Below are positions 47,461 through 57,038 of a stretch of DNA of 64,000 nucleotides, piece by piece. Position 1 is the first letter of the stretch; each line of letters starts with the position of its first letter. The position numbers were made by a program, and so were the translations under genes. The notes beneath the pieces are model-generated. The model was not told where the DNA came from, ran no database searches, and worked only from the letters and a program-made list of their open reading frames with translations. The stretch spans positions 516,079 through 580,078 of the forward strand of contig MU119213.1 of NCBI GenBank assembly GCA_014904845.1, read 5' to 3'. Source of the DNA: Acephala macrosclerotiorum. Taxonomy: Eukaryota > Ascomycota > Leotiomycetes > Helotiales > Mollisiaceae.

Positions 47461-47505
47461 CGTAACCGATTTCCCGTTAGCGAGCACCACCCTGTCAAAA
47501 GCACC
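47461..47505 (+). repeat. Left terminal inverted repeat of the Fot1/pogo-type element
   Basis: Matches the reverse complement of 49731-49775. The shared words are CGTAACCGA, TCCCGT, GCACCACCCTG, CAAAA and CACC. Confidence 0.75.
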
Positions 47506-47740
47506 CCCATTCATGAAACCACTACCATACTTCAAAACCTTGTAAAATCACAACCACTTTATCAATTGATTTGAAACTTGGAATAGAGATTCATTACTAG
47601 TCTATAAACAATCGCGCAAAGTTATTTTCCATGCTCAAACCTTTTTGGTGGCTTGATTGTGCGCTCACTGCGTTTTACCTGTTTCGGCTCTAAGTCCGGC
47701 GCGACAACTTTTAGAACAACTACTAAGCTCTGCATAACTT

Positions 47741-49688
47741 TTAGTTGCTTTTCTGAGGGCTAGGAAGAGATATACTAACCTTTGGGGCCTTCAAAACAGG
47801 TGTTTGAAACTCAGCTGTCTTCTGTTTTGACTTGGCAAGAGCCTTCTTTGGCGGGGCGGATGGAGCAGGAGCAGCCTTTGCCAATTCCTTCTGCAATTGC
47901 TTCTTTGCTTGACGGGCAGCTTGTTCATTCTTCTTCTGATCGTTTTCCACTTTCTTAGCTGCTCTTACAGCCTTTTTAGCCTCTTTGGCTTCCTTATCCA
48001 ACTGAGCTTGGACCTCCAGTTCAGCCTGGTAAGTCACAGCTTTGGCTACTTTCGATGGTGACCATGTTTCCATCTCACTACTCTTTTCACTCTTCAAATC
48101 CAGCCTCTTATTCCTCTTACGCTTCTTTTGCTCCATAATGATAGCATTGCGGAGGCCTCGATTCTCATGTTGTAAGATAGAAATCTTAGAAAAGCCTTTC
48201 AATATAATCTCAAACATATCGTCAACAGCCTCTTTTTTCTCAGTGCCAGCTTTTTTACTGAACTCGGTTTTCATATGACGAATGTCCTTGGCACTTTTAG
48301 GGGACCGTAGAAGAGAGATTGGCGCAGTAGGAGCTATTGTAGGTATAGTGATTTGACTGACAACTTTGGAATGATTCACAGGCCAAATTCCAGGCTTCTC
48401 GAACGCATGTTGAATGTTCTCGCATGTAAAAGACTTCTCTTAAGTACTCTTAAAAAGTGAGTAGAAAAAACGCTTAGATATTGAGACTAAGTCTCCGCTA
48501 TCGGACATAAGTTTTTCCAGTTCTTGAGAGTATGCTGTAGAGAGTGGCTGGAATAGACTCACATTCAAAAGTTGAAGTCTATGCGTTGTATGAGGTGGTA
48601 GAATCATAAGGATGATTCTATGAGTATCGCACCAATTGATAAACTCCATATTAACATGTGAGGAATGTCTATCAATCAAAAGAAGTCGCTTAGCTCTCGG
48701 ATTGGTAGGTTTAGTGAAGCGTTCGAAGACTTGCTGCAATCAGACTAATTCAAGCTTCTTATTACTCCACTTATTGTCCGAGCTAGCAAAGAAGATTCCA
48801 TCCTCTGGGCGTACATCTTGCATCCAAGTATCTTGTAGATCGCCTGATTTACTTTTGTATATAAGGAGTGGAGGTATAGCTCGACTAATGGCAGACACGC
48901 ACGCGAGTAATAATATGAATTCTTTGTTTCTATTTTGCTTGTTTTTGGTGATGCGATCAGATTTGAATGCTTTCAGAGTTATAATCCTTTTCATCGTACG
49001 TGCTATACCAATGAGAAATTCTTTCTCGTCGAAATTGTAGAAATTATCGGCCGTGATACTGTATTTTTCGATGATTTGGAGTAACTAGATATTCCGGACA
49101 TATTAGCTAATGGAACACTAAGTGGATCAAAACAAGGATAAATAAAAACTTTACTAGTGTAAAGAACATTATAAACATCTCTACTTGCTCTGCAGAAGAG
49201 CGCAAATTGTCGATATTCCGTAAATAAGCACTCTTAAGTCTAAGCTTATGACGTTGCACAAAACCGCTGGTCCAGTTNNNNNNNNNNACTTGCTCTGCAG
49301 AAGAGCGCAAATTGTCGATATTCCGTAAATAAGCACTCTTAAGTCTAAGCTTATGACGTTGCACAAAACCGCTGGTCCAGTTCTTCTCGACCGGTCGCCC
49401 CCTTATCTCTTCTGCGAAGTTCTTAACCATTTGACTAGTGGGAGACATCCCTCGGTCCGTAAGCTTATTGATCTGAGCAACTAAGAGCTCTTCTTGATTG
49501 TTAGTAAGAGCTTGGTGGTAAAATGATTGGGCTTCCCGCCGGGTCTTGGTACGGCCATTCAACCTTCTGGTGACAGCTGTGTGGTGAACTTTGAACTCTC
49601 TGCCTGCTTCCCTAGCACTACTGAACCTCCCGCTTCTGATTGCCTCCACTGCGGAGGTCACAAGTGCTGATTTGTCCGCTCTAGCCAT
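47741..49688 (-). pseudogene. Fot1/pogo-type transposase with stops and altered catalytic residues
   Basis: Transposases of this type have N-terminal HTH/CENP-B-like domains and a DDE (DDD) nuclease. The start at 49688 gives MARADKSALVTSAVEAIRSG (psq-like HTH). Then come VHHTAVTRRLNGRTKTRREA and the Tc5/CENP-B domain (ALTNNQEELLVAQINKLTDR, NWTSGFVQRHKLRLKS). A 10-N gap and a 95-bp duplication fall here. The nuclease part begins DNFYNFDEKEFLIG, then LLLIDRHSSH and THRLQLLNVSLFQPL. Relatives usually have DEKGF, DGHxSH and LQPLDV, so the third Asp is Asn here. In-frame stops are TGA at 48740-48742 and TAA at 48440-48442, where Trp is expected at the first. A lysine-rich coiled C-terminus follows. 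The C-terminal two thirds otherwise keep one frame, indicating point-mutational decay. Confidence 0.82.
49183..49382. repeat. Identical 95-bp copies flanking a 10-N gap
   Basis: Positions 49183-49277 and 49288-49382 are the same 95-bp sequence, separated by ten N (49278-49287). Identical flanks at an N gap are typical of scaffolding that failed to merge overlapping contig ends. The duplication in the transposase is therefore probably not real. Confidence 0.9.
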
Positions 49689-49730
49689 GGTTGAAGTGAT
49701 GATAGTGGGGTAATTTTTTAAAAAATTTTT

Positions 49731-49775
49731 GGTGTTTTTGCCAGGGTGGTGCATTGTCACGGGATCTCGGTTACG
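49731..49775 (-). repeat. Right terminal inverted repeat of the Fot1/pogo-type element
   Basis: Reverse complement of the left repeat with about ten mismatches. It lies upstream of the transposase start. Confidence 0.75.
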
Positions 49776-49835
49776 AAAATATCGCCGTTCCCGAAGTTTC
49801 TCACATAGTACGACGAACCGTAGAACAATGACACA

Positions 49836-52167
49836 ATGACCACAGAGGATAGAACGCCACACCCTCCCGAAGCAAACCGAGAACGACTGAAGCAACGAAA
49901 GAAACGCAAAATTACATCCTGTTTACCATGCCGGGATAGAAAAGTGGCTTGCAACAAGGCCAAGCCATGTAAAATTTGTACTGAGAGGCGGCATCCAGAT
50001 TTATGTAGGTTACGAATGTCCTGATAGTTCTGGGACATTCTGAGCCGTTTGGAAGAAGCTTACTGACGCCGAGATTCTGGTAGGCATCTATGAGCGCCCT
50101 CCCGGAAATACCTCTGTGGGTCGAGATTCGCAGCAAGCATCTCCGAGCGCCCCCTCAGAAAGTCCCAGGAGATCCGGTATTTTGACATCGCCGGTAGCGA
50201 CACATCTCCCCGCTGTAAGCATCCGGGGCCATTTTCCAGAAACTCGTCAAGACTTTTCCTGGGGCGATGTCCCTCGTCTTCCGGAACTTTGCATCAATCA
50301 ATTGCTAATTGCCTCTTTCCCTAGGCCGGCAGCACTTTGTCAAACCCCGAGAATGGTGCAGTCAATTCACCAGTGTTGACATCTCCAATTGTCGAGAGGC
50401 CTCCATTTCTGGGAGAGCATGCCATTCCGTCTTTTGCACGTGCCCAGTCTCGTGGGACGGGAACATCTTCTGGCAGAAGAGAGAATGTGGAAGTAGGCCT
50501 GCTCCCGATTCTAGGCATTTGGGATGCTGGCCTGGCAGCGGAATCTTCGATTATCATGCCAAGACCAGACAAGATTCACCAATGGCTACCATCTGACCGA
50601 GAGATTATCAAGTAAGACAGCTTCTCGTTTAGTCTTTGGAGGTACTAATTCGCACAACAGACTGTTCCAAAACTTCAAGACCCACCTTCAAAGTTATACC
50701 CCTATTCTTTCGGATGTCAACAAGTTCGAGAAGCAAATTTGCGCTTTCGTCGATCAAAGATCGAGTCTGAGGAGCACAGGCCATGCGTCTAACAAGCTGT
50801 CTCTTGTCTGGCTGGGTCTTCTTTACTCAGTGTTGGCTTCAGGCAGCCAGTTCAGGGATGCCTCTCATGCGGAACGTTCATCTGAATCTAACAGATACCT
50901 GCAGTATAGCTTTCAATGTTTGAGCTATGCTAATTACCTGATCCATCCAACGATCGAGTGTCTGGAAGCCCTCTTGGTACTTGGGAATGTCTTACAGAAT
51001 CGAATGAATCCACAAGCTGCTTGGATATTACTCGGTACGACTTCGAGGATAGCTCAGAGTCTTAGTCTACACCATACAGCTAAGGTAGAAGGCCCGCTCT
51101 CCAAAGATAAGAAACTATGGCTCTCGGTAATTTGGGCAGACAGTCTATTATCAATATGCTTCGACCGTCTACCAACTACGACTGATGTATGTTCCCTACC
51201 TTCGCCAAGTGCCGGCTCCGGTATGGCATATGTCGAAGCCATACATGTTTTGATAGCCGCGTCCCGCCGCAGTTTCAACTTGAAGTCGAACACCAATCCG
51301 AATTTCCAAGAAGTTCTCGAGATAATCGGAGATATCTCAGATATTTACGAGAAGACAGAACTTCACCTTCGTTCCGCTGAGGACTGTAGTACAATTCAGC
51401 AACGTTGTGAATATTACGCCTTGCAGTTACACACCTCATTTGTTGCTGGATGGCTATCAACAAGAGCCTTTCGCCGCACTGAAGTTCCACAAGATCAAAT
51501 GTCTTTGCATGCTGAGCTTATTGTGACTGGCAAGCGGCATTTGACTCGAAGTCTCGAAGCCTATCTGAAGCTGTGTCCGATTTCTCTTCAAGCATCCCGC
51601 TCTTGGGCTTTCATACACAATGGTCTGAGTTCGGCCCTTGTCTTGGGCCTGATAGGTGAGACGAAAACCAATGCAGAGGTTCGACGTCTGCAAGGTGCAC
51701 TAATCGATGCTTTGAGTGAGGGCTTTGACGACTCGAACACTGATCGTGGTGGGAATAGCGTAGTGTTCTTATCTCCCCACCATGAAAGAGCTTTACTAGC
51801 TCTAAAGAACTTGTATAACGAACAGGCTACAAAGCCACAGTCTGTTGCACCAGCCCAGAACAACGGTTTCTCAGCAGCTCCATCGGTGATACCTCATGAC
51901 TCAAGCGGTACGGCCTTTATGCTAGGTCCTGCGTCCGGTGAACAATTTGCTTGGACACAGCATCGTGCCGACCAATCGCTGGACACGACAGTCTTCCCCT
52001 ACTTCCCTAGTATGGATCCCATGGAGATGTTCGACTCGATCATCTGGGGTAAGTAATCCTCTGAACATTATCAGTAGCGCATACATTTAACTTCTGGCGT
52101 AGATTCGAACATTAGCCTTGACGGTTTCCCAGTTATGAATACCGATCGGCAGCCCTGGATGTTTTAG
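49836..52167 (+). CDS. Zn2Cys6 transcription factor beside PAD1/FDC1 (SdrA-like candidate)
   Basis: Probable regulator of the adjacent weak-acid decarboxylation genes. Exons are 49836-50004, 50084-50214, 50325-50611, 50661-52048 and 52103-52167, giving 679 aa. The binuclear cluster is KRKITSCLPCRDRKVACNKA, then KPCKICTERRHPDLC, with the sixth Cys codon split by the first intron (T|GC). This splice (GTAGGT..CTGAC..TAG) was chosen because it restores the Cys and continues as IYERPPGNTS. Later parts match the fungal-specific domain: LLPILGIWDAG, WLPSDREIIKLFQNF, YLQYSFQCLSYANYLIHPTI, WILLGTTSRIAQSLSLHH and LWLSVIWADSLLSICFDRLP. The short last exon gives DSNISLDGFPVMNTDRQPWM. In A. niger, a Zn2Cys6 protein (SdrA) next to padA and ohbA/cdcA controls sorbate and cinnamate decarboxylation; orthology here is inferred from domain type and position. 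A transposon end lies 60 bp upstream of the start. Confidence 0.85.
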
Positions 52168-52758
52168 ACTTATACGAAATCTATGCGATAGTGAAGTGCA
52201 TGCTGAAAGGTGTCTTCCACCCCTCTTTTGAGCTTGTGTTACGTTAGTAGGAGGCGTCAGAACATCAATCTGTCTCAACGACCTCGAAAGTGGAGGAATA
52301 CTCGTGAGGAACATTTATCCTTGAAAATCGTGCGCCAGAGAGCGTGGCAACATGGAAATCAAAAGAATCAAGTTGGCAGCCTCCTGGATTGCACTGCGGT
52401 CTGTCGGCTGAGGATCTCGATGAAAGGTCTAATAATGTTTCACGATATCTGGTACACTCTGCTAGCGTCTGCTGTTCTCTACTTTCTCGGACTTTGCACA
52501 TGGTGCTTCAACAACGGTTCTATGACAAGATGATTCGAAACCACCTCGTCGGAATTGAGTTTGCCACTGCGGATCATTATTCTGGAGCTTGGTTTTTCTC
52601 CGAGAGTACGTCTTCGTCTCGCTTTTCGTTCGGATATCTGCCTTGCCCAAATAAGCAGTGACCAAAGTCGGCCATATATCTGGAGCCTCGCATCTTGCTA
52701 ATTATCTCATCTTTTTTACTCTGTAACCTTTGCATATTATCTTACACACTCAAGTCAC
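52168..52758. promoter_or_regulatory. Spacer and promoter of PAD1
   Basis: These 591 bp lie between genes in the same direction. A CGG direct repeat (GCGGTCTGTCGG) at about 52397 could be a zinc-cluster binding site; this is only a guess. No coding signal was seen. Confidence 0.4.
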
Positions 52759-53526
52759 ATGTCTTCCACCAAGATCTTGTCGTCGTTTGCTCTCGGCCGA
52801 GTAGCGCAGGTTTCTCCACCAAGCTTGATTACCTCCCTCAGGCCTCTCCTCGTGCCGCATCCACACCCAAGTCAGCGCGTCTCATACCAAAAGAGACACT
52901 ATGCCTCAACTCCAACTGAAAGCCCCACCACTTCGGTCACGACCACCCCTCCCAAGAAGAGGATCATCGTCGCTATGACCGGAGCAACAGGTGTCGTTCT
53001 CGGAGTCAAAATCTTGAAGGCACTTCGAAAGCTAGGAGTAGAAACCCATCTCATCATGAGTAAATGGGCAGAAGCAACAATGAAATACGAAACGGGTTAC
53101 CAACCCATCGATGTCCGAAGCATGGCCGATTTTTGTTACACCATCAAAGAACAATCCGCAGCCATATCCAGCGGCTCATTCCACCACGATGGAATGATTG
53201 TGGTACCTTGCAGTATGAAAACTTTGGCTGGGATTAGAATGGGATATTGTGATGATTTGATCACGAGAGCGGCGGACGTCACGTTGAAAGAGAGGAGGAA
53301 ATTGGTTCTTGTAGCTAGAGAAACGCCCTTGAGTGATATTCATCTGGAGAATATGTTGGCTGTTACTAGGAGCGGTGCCATCATCTTCCCTCCGGTACCA
53401 GCTTTCTATATTCGCCCGAAAACTTTGGCGGATGTTGAGGATCAGAGTGTAGGCAGGATGTTGGATATGTTCCATCTTGACACTGGGGATTTTGAGAGAT
53501 GGGGTGGATTCGATCAGAAGACATGA
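52759..53526 (+). CDS. PAD1: PAD1: UbiX-type flavin prenyltransferase
   Basis: UbiX/Pad1 transfers a dimethylallyl group to reduced FMN, making the prenyl-FMN cofactor used by UbiD/Fdc1 decarboxylases. Single exon, 255 aa. The N-terminus (about 55 residues, rich in Ser, Arg and Pro, no acidic residue before Glu54) looks like a mitochondrial targeting sequence, as in yeast Pad1. Family motifs: IIVAMTGATGVVLGVKILKA near residue 69-88, VPCSMKTLAGIRMGYCDDLI (flavin and phosphate binding), ADVTLKERRKLVLVARETPL, HLENMLAVTRSGAIIFPPVP and AFYIRP. Upstream is the zinc-cluster regulator and downstream FDC1 on the same strand, the functional partner. The start ATG gives the targeting peptide; the next ATG lies inside the nucleotide-binding core. 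Confidence 0.95.
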   Translation: MSSTKILSSFALGRVAQVSPPSLITSLRPLLVPHPHPSQRVSYQKRHYASTPTESPTTSVTTTPPKKRIIVAMTGATGVVLGVKILKALRKLGVETHLIMSKWAEATMKYETGYQPIDVRSMADFCYTIKEQSAAISSGSFHHDGMIVVPCSMKTLAGIRMGYCDDLITRAADVTLKERRKLVLVARETPLSDIHLENMLAVTRSGAIIFPPVPAFYIRPKTLADVEDQSVGRMLDMFHLDTGDFERWGGFDQKT

Positions 53527-54111
53527 AGCATTTGAGTTGTTATATGAGTTCATTGAGTGTGCTTTCACATCGTATATATTCATGGGAGTGCTCCAACATA
53601 GCAGGCTGTCCAGAAACCTTTCGTGCGTCAGTGAGTTATCTTTCCCTGTCCTTGATTGCCCCAATGCCCAATGTTGTTTTCAAAGTTCAAAACAGTACCA
53701 GAAGATAAAAGCGAATTTAGTCCGAACAATGCCCTTCATCCGCGTTTCCTCTGCCGAGATATTCTGTTATTCTTTTAGTGACTATATAATTTAGAAAAGT
53801 TCGGAGAAAAGGTCAAATCCACGAGTATTTTCTCCGAGCCCCCCTATTTCTTCATTTTTCGGCCGAACCCGATGTCCGAACTAACAATCCACAATATGGG
53901 TCTATTTTCACATCTCGGGGCGTCGATCTAGGTCTCGGATGACTATACAATTATTCCCATGGTACGATTCATGCCGCATATTCCGATAATGCATGTGGCT
54001 GCAGGAATATATTACCAGCATGCCTAGGCATTATTGTTCGCTTATTTTCAACAGCACGCATCAGAGCTGCAACAGGAACTACACACACCTCCTAGCTTTC
54101 AAAGACCTGAG
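53527..54111. promoter_or_regulatory. Spacer and promoter of FDC1 with two palindromes
   Basis: This 585-bp spacer contains a perfect 10-bp inverted repeat, TCGGAGAAAA at 53801-53810 and TTTTCTCCGA at 53828-53837. It also contains a palindrome TTCGGCCGAA at 53858-53867. Both display CGG/CCG triplets in inverted orientation, the word type bound by zinc-cluster regulators. They lie 245-311 bp before the FDC1 start. Binding is inference. Confidence 0.45.
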
Positions 54112-55752
54112 ATGACTTCGCTACTTCGACCACGCTTGATGCAAAAGTCTATCCCTACCAAGATGCAACGCAGTATCTATAATTCAGCTAACCCACAAGA
54201 TCTACCCCACCTCAACTTTCGCTCCTTCGTCAACGCGCTCAAGGAAGATAACGACCTCGTCGAGATCAACGAAGAAATTGACTCTAACCTCGAAGCTGGA
54301 GCAATCATTCGAAAAGTTTGCGAGACAAACGACAAAGCACCTCTCTTCAACAAACCGAAAGGCCAAGATAAAAATGGACTTTTCCGTATTCTCGGCGCCC
54401 CGAACTCATTGAGGAGCAAGACATCAGAGAAATATGGACGTCTCGCAAGACACCTTGGTCTTGAACCTACCTCTGGCATGAGCGCCATCCTTGACAAGAT
54501 GAACTCGGCTCGAAAAATGCCAGGTATTGCTCAGAACATCGTCGAAACCGGTGCCTGCAAAGAAAACATCCTCTCTACAGAGGACTTCGACCTCACAACC
54601 CTCCCAGCACCGCTTCTCCACCAATCCGATGGAGGGAAATACATTCAAACTTATGGAATGCACATCGTCCAATCTCCCGGTGGAAAATGGACAAACTGGA
54701 GCATCGCTCGTGCGATGGTCCACGACCGAAACCACCTCGTCGGTCTGGTCATCGAGCCTCAACATATCTGGCAGATCCATCAGATGTGGAAAAAGGAGGG
54801 GAAAGACGTTCCTTGGGCTCTAGCATTCGGCGTTCCGCCTGCTGCAATCATGGCGTCTAGTATGCCGCTTCCAGATGGATGTACGGAGGCGGAATACGTG
54901 GGAGCGATGACAGGACATGCATTGGATGTTGTGAAGTGTGAGACGAATGATCTGCTGGTTCCTGCAAACAGCGAGATTGTGTTTGAGGGTACATTGTCTA
55001 TTACTGAGACGGCTCCCGAGGGTCCGTTTGGTGAGATGCACGTAAGTCATTCTCCCCTTTTAAGACATTCTAGTCTTTGCTAATGACTAAAATAGGGGTA
55101 TGTGTTTCCAGGAGACACACATCCATGGCCTGTCTACACTGTGAACAAGATTACGCATAGAAACAACCCAATCATGCCCGTCTCCAACTGTGGCCGTCTG
55201 ACGGATGAGACACATACCATGATCGGTGCTCTCGCTGCTGCTGAGATACAGAATCTCCTCCTCGAAGCAGGCTTTCCTGTTAGAGCGACTTCCTCACCCT
55301 TCGAATCTCAAGTTACATGGGTAGCAATCCAGTTCGACACCGTCAAACTCCGAGAAATGAAAACCAGCGGCCACGAACTCTCCAAGAAAATCGGCGACTT
55401 GATCTTCAACCACAAAGCAGGTTACGCAATTCATCGCCTGATTCTGGTGGGAGATGATATCGACGTGCATGATGGCAAAGATGTCACGTGGGCTTTTAGT
55501 ACGAGATGTAGGCCTGGAGATAATGAGGTATTCTATAGTGATGTGAAGGGATTCCCATTGATTCCATATATGAGTCATGGGTCTTTTAGTCCAGTAAAGG
55601 GAGGGAAGGTTGTTAGTGATGCGTTGTTGCCAGTTGAGTATACGACGGGCAAGAATTGGGAAGCAGCGGATTTCAAGAACTCGTACCCTAAGACGCTGCA
55701 GGAGAAGATTGAAGGGAAGTGGGAGGTTATGGGATTTGGAGCGAAAAATTAG
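54112..55752 (+). CDS. FDC1: FDC1: UbiD-type phenylacrylic (ferulic/cinnamic) acid decarboxylase
   Basis: Fdc1 uses prenyl-FMN to decarboxylate cinnamic, ferulic and sorbic acid by a cycloaddition mechanism, detoxifying them to styrenes or pentadiene. Exons are 54112-55041 and 55096-55752 (intron GTAAGT..AATAG), giving 528 aa. Motifs: [20 protein letters not shown] at the N-terminus, [20 protein letters not shown], and [13 protein letters not shown] (the Arg of the catalytic network). [20 protein letters not shown] and [20 protein letters not shown] follow, carrying the catalytic Glu residues across the splice. [20 protein letters not shown] and [11 protein letters not shown] come after. Length and motifs agree with fungal Fdc1 (about 500 aa). 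The ATG at 54112 is taken as start; MQRSI at 54163 is a possible later start. It lies 585 bp after PAD1. Confidence 0.95.
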
Positions 55753-56125
55753 AAAGTTTGCAATGAATAGAAATTATCTTCGAAAAGAGAGACATCACTT
55801 CCCAGTCTTGAGACACCAGAACTTGGCGAGACTGAACACTGAAGGAGACTATTACGTGACAGTTGTGTCAGATTCTCAGTGTCAAATGAACAATTTGACT
55901 CTTAAAAAGATTTGTAAGACAGACTGACAAATGCATTTCTCAGCATCGAGATGAAGATCACCCACACTCAGAGGGAAACTGGTGCCATCAAGAATATTGC
56001 ATTCAATGATCTACACCTCAGCCTTCACAATATACATATACCGTTACAGGGTACGTTCCAAAGTCCAAAATTCCTTAGCTCTAAAGCGCCAACTTCCAGC
56101 CCAAAGTCTCCAATCATCGCGGTGC
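55753..56125. other. Intergenic region between convergent genes
   Basis: These 373 bp hold the 3' ends of FDC1 and the Egh16-like gene. No other feature was seen. Confidence 0.45.
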
Positions 56126-57038
56126 CTAAGAGATGAACCTGGTGACACGCTTGGCACGAGCCTTGGTGGTAGAGTTGGACATCTGGACAGCAAAGACGCC
56201 ACCAAAAGGTCCATTGGCGTTGTTGTTGGAGATCTTGACAAGGCAGAGTCCAGATTCACCGTTGATGGTGCCGGTGCAGGAAGTACCGGACGGGATCTCG
56301 ACAGCGAAGGGCTATCCAAATGTCAGCTTTCACTCCCAATCAAGGCCGTTTTCAGAAATTACTCACATAGTCCTCATTGACATTCTCAGCACGCTTGCTG
56401 ACCAGCCCCAACTTCACCAAAGTCCTCATAACCAACCCCCTCTTACTCGGCGCAGCAATATTCCCATCCGTCCCCGGAACTTGCGTCGTAACACTCGCAT
56501 TCTTCGCCGTACTCCACTTCCCCGTCGCACTCTCATCCACAGGCGCCTCGATTGGTCCAGCACCATCAGTAGTAACAATATGATAAGTACCATTGACTGA
56601 TCCTCCGCTAGAAACTTGCGGGAGAGTAGAGCCGGAAAGTGCCATGGTTTGTGCCAAGTCGGTGAGTTGGTTGTTTCCGTTTCCGTCTTCAGTGTAACCG
56701 ATGTCGTCGTCGGTATTGACTATAGATAGATCAGTATGGGGTCTAAGGTATGATTTGGGGGTCGAGGAGCTGAGGAGCCGAGTTCCCATTACTCGTGAGG
56801 AGCTTGGCTCTGAATATCTCCTCAATCAAAGGGCAGAATTTCACGTACTGGATTTGGACCAGAAAACTGTGGTGTCGGTTTCGGTTAAGTAGTTGGGTCC
56901 TGCGCCTGCGACGACGGCGCCTTTGATGCCAAATGCAGTTCCGTTTCCTCCGAGGTTACCGGTGACAACTGCGATTTTACCGTGGGCGCTCACGAGGGAG
57001 GTGGAGGCGAGAGCGAGAAGAAGTGCTTGAGTATACAT
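56126..57038 (-). CDS. Egh16/GAS1-like secreted protein (DUF3129 type)
   Basis: Members of this family are secreted by fungi during appressorium formation or host colonisation; the biochemical role is unknown. Exons on the minus strand are 56849-57038, 56367-56719 and 56126-56311, giving 242 aa, with introns of 129 and 55 nt. The signal peptide is MYTQALLLALASTSLVSA, followed directly by HGKI at the mature N-terminus. Family signatures: VVTGNLGGNGTAFGIKGAVV, DDDIGYTEDGNGNNQLTDLA, the centre GTYHIVTTDGAGPI, then PFAVEIPSGTSCTGTINGES, CLVKISNNNANGPFGGVFAV and the basic end TKARAKRVTRFIS. Cys count is low, which fits the short-type members. Presence supports a plant- or insect-associated lifestyle but does not prove it. 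The promoter side faces a long empty region. Confidence 0.85.

Larger units (their letters stand above)
47461..49775 (-). mobile_element. Fot1/pogo-type DNA transposon (Tc1/mariner superfamily), degenerate
   Basis: Imperfect terminal inverted repeats of about 45 bp bound the element: 47461-47505 (starting CGTAACCGATTTCCCGT) and the reverse complement of 49731-49775 (CGTAACCGAGATCCCGT). They share GCACCACCCTG and CAAAA..CACC and match at roughly 35 of 45 positions. Between them lies one transposase frame on the minus strand (47741-49688). No clear TA target duplication is visible at these limits, so the exact ends may be a few bases off. The right end is 60 bp from the start codon of the Zn2Cys6 regulator at 49836. 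Confidence 0.8.

Noticed and set aside
49183..49382. True tandem duplication of a transposase domain
   Set aside because: The copies are identical and border an N gap, which points to assembly rather than biology.
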